Source: Fischerella sp. (GTDB lineage Bacteria; Cyanobacteriota; Cyanobacteriia; Cyanobacteriales; Nostocaceae). Taken from it: a stretch of 6,006 nucleotides of DNA. Each line of letters begins with the position of its first letter. The first letter of the stretch is position 1. Shown here in pieces: positions 1 through 4,754 of the stretch. Location: assembly GCA_026419705.1 (NCBI GenBank), contig JANZYY010000325.1, forward strand, positions 1 through 6,006, given 5' to 3'. The position numbers and the translations under genes are program-made. The notes below the pieces were generated by a model. That model did no database searches, had not been told where the DNA came from, and saw only the letters and a list, made by a program, of their open reading frames with translations.

Positions 1-18
1 GATGTGTATAAGAGACAG
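1..18. other. Nextera (Tn5) mosaic-end adapter remnant
   Basis: The first 18 bases match the last 18 of the 19-base Tn5 mosaic end used in Nextera tagmentation libraries (GATGTGTATAAGAGACAG). The larC reading frame runs into it and would read VSYTH-like residues that do not belong to the family, where LarC proteins normally continue with a PAPAT-like segment. It is therefore untrimmed adapter rather than genomic DNA, and genomic sequence starts at about base 19. Confidence 0.96.
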
Positions 19-538
19 GTACAGGTAATATTCCATGTGAACATTTAACGTAACCACCCCCTACCACTACAGAGGATGACCAAACTTCATCAACTTTAAG
101 ATATTCCAAGCAAATAGCACCTCCAACTATATCAACTATAGAGTCAATTGCACCAATTTCATGAAAATGAACATCATCAATTAAACAATTGTGTATCTTC
201 GATTCTGCTTGCGCTAATATACTAAAAATATTTAAGGATATTTCTTTCGTTTTTTTATCTAGCGCACTTTCCTCTATTATCTTTCTGATTTCCTTAAATG
301 TGCGTCCATGATCATGGTTCTTTTTGAAAATATATTTAGTATCTTTCAGATTAATTTCTACTTTCTTTCCCCTTACTCCTTTTCGACTTGAATCCTGAAT
401 CTTTAATTTCGGTATATCTATACGAAGTTTTGATAACTCATTTACAACAAAATCCTCTTTAACTCCAAGATCCATCAGCGCCCCCAGATTCATATCACCG
501 CTAATTCCTGCAAAGCAATCGTAATAAAGTATTCTCAT
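19..538 (-). CDS. larC: LarC, nickel-pincer cofactor biosynthesis protein (N-terminal part, truncated by contig edge)
   Basis: LarC (DUF111 family) is the CTP-dependent cyclometallase that inserts nickel into the pyridinium dithiocarboxylate precursor, giving the nickel-pincer nucleotide used by LarA-type lactate and other 2-hydroxyacid racemases. About 174 codons of a protein usually near 400 residues are visible. The diagnostic N-terminus is present (MRILYYDCFAGISGDMNLGA, residues 1-20), followed by GALMDLG (19-25), the histidine-rich NHDHGRTF (74-81), the block VHFHEIGAIDSIVDIVG (123-139) and the VVVGGGYVKCSHGILPVP segment (157-174). The ATG at 538 has AGGAG at 550-554, 11 nt upstream. The gene lies 94 bp downstream of the symporter on the same strand. 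The frame is open up to the adapter. In Lactiplantibacillus plantarum larC is split and joined by programmed frameshifting; that region would lie off the window, so it cannot be assessed here. Confidence 0.93.
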
Positions 539-549
539 CTCCTTACTTT

Positions 550-554
550 CTCCT
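550..554 (-). promoter_or_regulatory. Ribosome binding site of larC
   Basis: AGGAG on the minus strand lies 11 nt before the larC ATG at 538. A second AAGGAG directly abuts the ATG (539-544) but leaves no spacing, so the upstream copy is the likelier functional site. The abutting copy could compete with it for the ribosome. Confidence 0.6.
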
Positions 555-568
555 GGCTAAAGAGAGCG

Positions 569-613
569 AACACCCTCGTTCCCTTTGGATTTTACAGGCT
601 AACCGAGGGTGTT
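569..613 (-). terminator. Intergenic hairpin between symporter gene and larC (possible weak terminator or attenuator)
   Basis: A perfect 10-bp inverted repeat, AACACCCTCG (569-578) with CGAGGGTGTT (604-613), encloses a 25-nt loop. It can extend by two more A:T pairs (579-580 with 601-602) if C603 is bulged. It begins about 20 nt after the symporter stop codon. In the direction of transcription the stem is followed by CGCTCTCTTTAGCC, which has no proper U-tract, so it is a poor intrinsic terminator. It could instead be a partial terminator, an attenuator, or an mRNA-stabilising stem that lowers larC expression relative to the upstream genes. The rest of the 539-632 gap contains only the larC ribosome binding site; no convincing promoter is seen. 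Confidence 0.45.
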
Positions 614-632
614 TCACCTCTTAGATTGCTTT

Positions 633-2549
633 TTATCCCAATTCCTCAATTCTTCTACCTAAATGCAACCTAACGTATTGCTCAGCGAACGCTTCTTCTT
701 CCTTACGATTTGGGATCATTAACGAAAATAGAATCCCGGCAATGAACCCTATAGGTGCAGCAACAAGTCCAGGGTTTTTCAATGGAAACAGAGGCTTATC
801 CAAACCAACAATAGATTTTTTGTCCTTATTTTTTTCGTATGTTTCCTTAGCTTTAGTCAATGTTGCCAACTCCTTTTCCGAAAGCACTTGCCCCGCCATC
901 TCCTTAGCCTCTAACGTATCAATCATCTTTTTAGCCTGTGCTGCTATCATTTTCGGATACTGCATCGTTGGTGATACCAAAACAAATCCTACAGATGCTA
1001 TCGTGCCTGCTAATAATGCAGCTATGACCCCAGCAGTGCTCATTCTCTTCCAAAACATTGAGAGTATCATCGCAGGAAAATTGCCAGATGCAGCAATACC
1101 AAATGCAAGGATACCGAGATGCGCAACATTTTGGTTTTCGCATAGAAGCGTTAAGATTATACCTATTGAACCAACAACAACAGCAAAAAATCTCGCTGCT
1201 TTCATCTGCTCTGATTGATCACATTTCCCTCTCTTAATTATGTTTACATAAAAATCATGTGCTAATCCACCCGCACCAGCAAGAACAACTCCGGAAACTA
1301 CAGCCAATATAGTAGCAAATGCTACCGCACACAGATAAGCCAGAATCACGTCTCCCACCCAAGGCGCAATCTCCGTACCTAAAAGCTTCCCTAACAACAG
1401 ACTTGCCATATTACCTCCACCACCTGCTTTCAAAATCACCTGAGGTGTTACCAATTGAGCCGCACCCCATCCAATAAAAGTTGATACCATTAGGAAAAAT
1501 GAACCTATTATCAAGGTCGCAATAACTGCTGACTTTCTTGCTTCTTTAGCGTTAGGTACGGTGAAAAATCTCATCAGAATATGCGGAGTGGCCGCAGTTC
1601 CTAAAAGGAATCCAATGCAGTTTGAAAGCTGATCCCAGTGATTACTCATAAATAGCCCGGGCTCTATAAAGCGTTGACCATAATCGAATCCTTCTTGCGG
1701 CAAAGCATGTTTTAATAAACCTGTCTGCACCCATTCCTTGACAGCCGCACTGCCTGTCACACCACCTACTAAATCAGTTATACTAAACCCCAATTTGAGA
1801 ACTACCAACAGAAACAAGATAACACCGCCAGAGAACAAAATAACTGCTTTAATAATTTGCACCCACGTGGTAGCTATCATTCCACCGAACAATACGTACA
1901 TAATCATCAAAAAACCTGTACCAATAACCGACACCTCATAAGGGATGCCCAATAAAAGTCTCATTAACTGACCAGCACCTACAAGTTGAGTAATCAAATA
2001 CATGATACACAGAATGAAAGTAGAAAGTGCTACTGCCGACCTGATGGGGATCTCAGAACCTCTCAACGTCAACACATCCCCTAAAGTATATCTTCCAAGA
2101 TTTCTTAAGGGCTCTGCTGTGAGAAAAAAAATTGTTATAAACGCCAACATCGGCCCTATGCACCAATATAAGCCATCGAAACCAAACACTGACATCAAAC
2201 CAGGAACGCCCAGAAATGTTGCAGCTGACATAAAATCCCCTGCAATCGCCCATCCATTTTGAGTTCCCGTTATTGAACTTCGCGCAGCATAGAAATCATG
2301 AGTAGTTTTTGTTCTTTTTGCAGCCCAATAAACAATTCCCAATGTGACAATTATTATTAATACAAACATTGGGATTGTTATCGCTCTATTTGCCTGTAGT
2401 TTACCCTGCGCTTGCGTAGCCTGACTTGATTGGGCAAATGCTTCACTGATCACTAAACTACTTTCACCATAAAACATCGACCCAAATATTCCATCAGTCA
2501 TCATTACGGCAAACGCCACTATCAAACAGATACAAATCATCCTTTTCAT
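633..2549 (-). CDS. Sodium:solute symporter, ActP-like (acetate/monocarboxylate importer)
   Basis: This is a 638-residue integral membrane protein of the SSS family, closest by eye to ActP cation/acetate symporters. Shared landmarks include the GITYW-like GIVYWAAKRT (71-80), the NGWAIAGDFMSAATFLG block (98-114), LRNLGRYTLGDV (148-159), VGAGQL (190-195), MYVLFGGMIATTWVQIIKAV (217-236), TPHILMRFFTV (321-331), VAFATILAVVSG (409-420) and ENQNVA (471-476). The extreme N-terminus is a hydrophobic export-like segment (5-17) with AFA-Q near 37-40, matching the cleaved leader of ActP, though the distance is long for an ordinary signal peptide. It is about 90 residues longer than E. coli ActP (549), largely because of a Lys/Glu-rich insert near 532-585 between the last two helices. 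The ATG at 2549 has a strong AAGGAGGG 8 nt upstream. It follows the DUF485 gene by 18 bp, the usual yjcH-actP arrangement. The exact substrate (acetate, pyruvate, lactate or another small acid) cannot be read from sequence. Confidence 0.93.
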   Translation of the reverse strand: MKRMICICLIVAFAVMMTDGIFGSMFYGESSLVISEAFAQSSQATQAQGKLQANRAITIPMFVLIIIVTLGIVYWAAKRTKTTHDFYAARSSITGTQNGWAIAGDFMSAATFLGVPGLMSVFGFDGLYWCIGPMLAFITIFFLTAEPLRNLGRYTLGDVLTLRGSEIPIRSAVALSTFILCIMYLITQLVGAGQLMRLLLGIPYEVSVIGTGFLMIMYVLFGGMIATTWVQIIKAVILFSGGVILFLLVVLKLGFSITDLVGGVTGSAAVKEWVQTGLLKHALPQEGFDYGQRFIEPGLFMSNHWDQLSNCIGFLLGTAATPHILMRFFTVPNAKEARKSAVIATLIIGSFFLMVSTFIGWGAAQLVTPQVILKAGGGGNMASLLLGKLLGTEIAPWVGDVILAYLCAVAFATILAVVSGVVLAGAGGLAHDFYVNIIKRGKCDQSEQMKAARFFAVVVGSIGIILTLLCENQNVAHLGILAFGIAASGNFPAMILSMFWKRMSTAGVIAALLAGTIASVGFVLVSPTMQYPKMIAAQAKKMIDTLEAKEMAGQVLSEKELATLTKAKETYEKNKDKKSIVGLDKPLFPLKNPGLVAAPIGFIAGILFSLMIPNRKEEEAFAEQYVRLHLGRRIEELG

Positions 2550-2557
2550 GCTAGTGG

Positions 2558-2565
2558 CCCTCCTT
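2558..2565 (-). promoter_or_regulatory. Strong ribosome binding site of the symporter gene
   Basis: AAGGAGGG on the minus strand ends 8 nt before the ATG at 2549 and fixes the symporter start. It sits in the 18-bp gap after the DUF485 stop codon and is among the closest matches to the anti-Shine-Dalgarno in the window. Confidence 0.85.
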
Positions 2566-2567
2566 GC

Positions 2568-2888
2568 TTATTTTTCCTTTACTTGGAGATCACGAATCAA
2601 AGAATCTAATCTTTGATCTAGCTTATTTGCCCAAAAATAATAGACAAGTGACATAGACATGCAAATCAATATCTGAGCCAGAACAAAAATGTAAGCAAAA
2701 TTCACAGTGCCTATTACCTTCTGACGAAACACATCTGGCAAATAAGCTGAGCCTAAAGGCAACATGAAACTAAATATTGTAAGAACGAACCACCACCCAA
2801 AATGGAATCTCCATTTCACTGTATGAAACTCTCTGAATTGTTGATTTTGAATAATTCTTTCCCACTTTGTACTATTACTCCCCACCAT
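2568..2888 (-). CDS. DUF485 small inner-membrane protein (YjcH-like)
   Basis: This 106-residue protein has two predicted transmembrane helices, about residues 28-50 and 60-85, separated by a short loop. The N-terminal stretch WERIIQNQQFREFHTVKWRF (9-28) and the C-terminal FWANKLDQRLDSLIRDL (85-101) match the DUF485 pattern, in which an N-x-x-F-R-x-L-like motif precedes helix 1 and a W-A-N-x-x-x-D-x-L amphipathic tail follows helix 2. DUF485 proteins are nearly always encoded directly before ActP-type symporters (yjcH-actP in E. coli) and are thought to be accessory subunits, but their biochemical role is not established. I chose the ATG at 2888 because GGGAGG lies 9 nt upstream; an upstream TTG at 2897 directly abuts that ribosome site and is unlikely. 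Gaps are 19 bp to the lactonase gene and 18 bp to the symporter. Confidence 0.85.
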   Translation of the reverse strand: MVGSNSTKWERIIQNQQFREFHTVKWRFHFGWWFVLTIFSFMLPLGSAYLPDVFRQKVIGTVNFAYIFVLAQILICMSMSLVYYFWANKLDQRLDSLIRDLQVKEK

Positions 2889-2897
2889 AACTTTCAA

Positions 2898-2903
2898 CCT
2901 CCC
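2898..2903 (-). promoter_or_regulatory. Ribosome binding site deciding the DUF485 start
   Basis: GGGAGG on the minus strand is 9 nt before the ATG at 2888. The TTG at 2895-2897 immediately abuts it and so cannot use it with workable spacing. This sets the protein at 106 rather than 109 residues. Confidence 0.75.
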
Positions 2904-2907
2904 AAAT

Positions 2908-3765
2908 TTATGCGCCTACTGGTATCCCTTTTACTTCTAATCTAATCCTATAAAGTGATGTTCTTGCTGTCACAAAAAGCGTTTTCCAGTCTTCACCACC
3001 CCATGCCAAATTGGCTGGAAGCTCAGGAATCTCAATCAAACGAATCCTTTTACCAGATTCGTTAAGTACCCAAATCCCCCCTTTCCCAGTAACATAAATA
3101 TTTCCATCTTCATCAACCTTCACACCATCAGGTGCTAGTGGATCACCTTTAATTTCAGAAAAGAGCCTTCCATTTGCCAGTTCACCAGTGGATTTCACAT
3201 CAAATACGTACAAATGATTGTTCTCCGTATCAGCAACATATAGGAGACTTTCATCAGGTGAAAACGCCAAACCATTGGGAACAATTTCGTCACACAGTAA
3301 AGAGATATGTTGTTCATCTGGCGAAATTCTAAACAACCCACAAAAGGGAAGTTCTTGACTTTCAAAAACCCCATAAATTGGATTTAATCCATAGGGAGGG
3401 TCAGTGAAATAAATACTTCCGTCTGATCTAACAACAACATCATTTGGACTATTCAGTTTTCTACCCTTAAATTTAGAAGCAAGCACTGTCAAAGTACCAT
3501 CCAATTCCGTTCGAGTAACTCTTCTTGTCGCGTGTTCACATGCGATTAATTTACCTCTTTTATCTAACGTCAGACCATTTGACTTTCCGCTTGGTCTTCT
3601 AAAAATTTCAACCCCTTCTTCTTCAGTCCATCTATAGATAACGTCAGATGGAATATCACTGAACAACAAGAAACCACCTCTTGCATTCCAAACCGGACCT
3701 TCAGTAAACCTAAAACCTGTTGCTAGTAGTTCACTCTCCACCATACCATCTAAATCCTTCATCAT
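2908..3765 (-). CDS. SMP-30/gluconolactonase/LRE-like lactonase
   Basis: This 285-residue protein has the SMP-30/gluconolactonase six-bladed beta-propeller pattern; the family hydrolyses sugar or small-molecule lactones with a divalent metal. The expected metal ligands are visible as Glu22 in FTEGPVW, Asn164 in PNGLAFSPDES and Asp213 in APDGVKVD, with a further family Asn108 in NSPNDVVV near the substrate pocket. The repeated propeller signature DGSIYFTDPPYGL (115-127) is typical of bacterial gluconolactonase-like members. It lacks an obvious signal peptide, so it is probably cytoplasmic. Its start overlaps the stop of the preceding MaoC gene by 4 nt (ATGA at 3762-3765) and no good ribosome site precedes it, suggesting translational coupling; a second ATG follows immediately (3762), so the start could shift by one codon. 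Its position between acyl-CoA enzymes and a carboxylate transporter suggests the substrate is a lactone of a hydroxy acid rather than necessarily gluconolactone (inference). Confidence 0.88.
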   Translation of the reverse strand: MMKDLDGMVESELLATGFRFTEGPVWNARGGFLLFSDIPSDVIYRWTEEEGVEIFRRPSGKSNGLTLDKRGKLIACEHATRRVTRTELDGTLTVLASKFKGRKLNSPNDVVVRSDGSIYFTDPPYGLNPIYGVFESQELPFCGLFRISPDEQHISLLCDEIVPNGLAFSPDESLLYVADTENNHLYVFDVKSTGELANGRLFSEIKGDPLAPDGVKVDEDGNIYVTGKGGIWVLNESGKRIRLIEIPELPANLAWGGEDWKTLFVTARTSLYRIRLEVKGIPVGA

Positions 3766-4196
3766 TCTTTTATTGGAAGCTCAACTACTGCTGATCCGGG
3801 AACACAGTTTATACCCTTTTCATTTTTCAACCAAAGTTCAAGCTCGACAAGTCCTTTGCCATCTTCCGTGTATTTTTTAATAACTTTACCGCCACACTCC
3901 AAAATGTTCCCTGGAACCATAAAATTTCTGTACTGAAGTTTTAATTTTTTCAATTTTCCTTTGTCACCCGCCCAATCGGTTAATAACTGACAATAATAAT
4001 CACCAGCCATATTTCCTGGTGCAACAACATCGGGAAGACCTCTCCTCTTCGTTGCAAAAACGTAATCAAAGTGAATCCTATCTAAAAGCCAAACAGTTGC
4101 GATGTACATCATTATGTTGACATTAGTTACCTCTTTTTTAATCGCAGGAATTTCATCACCTACTTTTATATCTTCAAAAAACAATTGCTCGCTCAT
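3762..4196 (-). CDS. MaoC-like hot-dog acyl dehydratase, second subunit
   Basis: This 144-residue single hot-dog protein belongs to the MaoC/acyl dehydratase superfamily, whose members add water to or remove it from enoyl/hydroxyacyl-CoA. The family opening FFEDIKVGDEIP (6-17) is present, followed by the core segment LLDRIHFDYVFATKRRGLPD (37-56) and the VVAPGNMAGDYYCQLLTDWAG helix region (57-77). By eye the hydratase His is kept (His42, followed by Asp44), but the canonical Asp five residues before it is Leu37; Asp39 occupies the usual Asn position. The ATG at 4196 is preferred because AGGAGG lies 9 nt upstream; an in-frame ATG at 4229 would add 11 residues overlapping the previous gene with no better site. 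It starts 1 nt after the other MaoC gene ends, as expected for subunits of a heteromer. Substrate unknown. Confidence 0.85.
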   Translation of the reverse strand: MSEQLFFEDIKVGDEIPAIKKEVTNVNIMMYIATVWLLDRIHFDYVFATKRRGLPDVVAPGNMAGDYYCQLLTDWAGDKGKLKKLKLQYRNFMVPGNILECGGKVIKKYTEDGKGLVELELWLKNEKGINCVPGSAVVELPIKE

Positions 4197-4197
4197 C

Positions 4198-4731
4198 TCA
4201 GTCTTCCTCCTGCCTTCTTGGCATCGCAATCATCGTAATCCTATGTCGTGCTAATATTTCACCATTTTGATTAATGTATTCAAATTCAGAAGTTGCAAAT
4301 ACCATGGGTCCCGCCTTTCCTTCTTTCTCTGTCACATCAACAAATTTACCCTTAACTGAAACAGTGTCTCCCACATAAACAGGTCTAAAGAATTCTATCT
4401 CTTCACCACCGCGAACCCATCCAAGCTCCCATACATTTGGAACTTCCGGAATTCCCACAAAGGAGGCAAGGCCATCTTCTCCCAAATCTTTAACCCTTGT
4501 TTCAGATTTCGGCACCCCCGCAGCCCACGTTATATAAAAAGGTGGCGCTGCGAACCCCTTATATCGCCCATTTTTTGCAATTTCCTCGTCATAATAAATT
4601 GGATTTGGATCATCTATTGCGAGAGCATACCTCCTTATATCTCGCGCAATTACTGGTTCACCCACAATCGTTTTTGTTTCACTCCCTAAATAGTCTTTCC
4701 ATCCCAATTTTTCTAATAACGAATGTTCCAT
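4198..4731 (-). CDS. MaoC-like hot-dog protein, N-terminal-type subunit (MaoC_dehydrat_N / HadA-like)
   Basis: This 177-residue protein resembles the N-terminal MaoC dehydratase domain found as a separate subunit in heteromeric hydratases such as mycobacterial HadAB. Key features are GEPVIARDIRRYALAIDD (24-41), the hot-dog helix motif DPNPIYYDEEIA (41-52), FAAPPFYITW (60-69), the EFFRPVYVGDTVSVKG strand (near 114-129) and a terminal FEYINQNGEILARHR strand (about 151-165). In catalytic MaoC proteins the motif is D-x-N-P-x-H; here Asp41, Asn43 and Pro44 are present but the His is Tyr46, so this chain may be non-catalytic or half-catalytic. The ATG at 4731 is chosen because GGAGGT (4736-4741) precedes it closely; a TTG at 4743 touches that site and is less plausible. 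It lies 23 bp after lpd and 1 nt before the second MaoC gene, consistent with co-translation of a heterodimer. Confidence 0.87.
   Translation of the reverse strand: MEHSLLEKLGWKDYLGSETKTIVGEPVIARDIRRYALAIDDPNPIYYDEEIAKNGRYKGFAAPPFYITWAAGVPKSETRVKDLGEDGLASFVGIPEVPNVWELGWVRGGEEIEFFRPVYVGDTVSVKGKFVDVTEKEGKAGPMVFATSEFEYINQNGEILARHRITMIAMPRRQEED
4206..4211 (-). promoter_or_regulatory. Ribosome binding site deciding the second MaoC start
   Basis: AGGAGG on the minus strand lies 9 nt before the ATG at 4196 and inside the 3' end of the upstream MaoC gene. It supports the 144-residue product over the 155-residue one starting at 4229. Confidence 0.8.
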
Positions 4732-4735
4732 AAAC

Positions 4736-4741
4736 ACCTCC
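4736..4741 (-). promoter_or_regulatory. Ribosome binding site of the first MaoC gene
   Basis: GGAGGT on the minus strand is 4 nt from the ATG at 4731, close but workable spacing. The in-frame TTG at 4741-4743 overlaps its first base, which argues against use of that TTG as start. Confidence 0.7.
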
Positions 4742-4754
4742 AAAAATCAGTATT

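Noticed and set aside
589..617. Possible promoter for larC (TAAAAT as -10 at 589-594)
   Set aside because: The hexamer 17 bp upstream is GTGAAA, a poor -35, and the element lies inside the hairpin loop; it is too weak to call.
742..1218. 158-codon open frame on the plus strand
   Set aside because: It lies antisense to the well-conserved symporter gene, resembles no family I know, and has no ribosome site; it is an antisense shadow.
4497..4733. 78-codon open frame on the plus strand
   Set aside because: It is antisense to the first MaoC gene and its residues show no recognisable family; the hot-dog motifs lie on the opposite strand.
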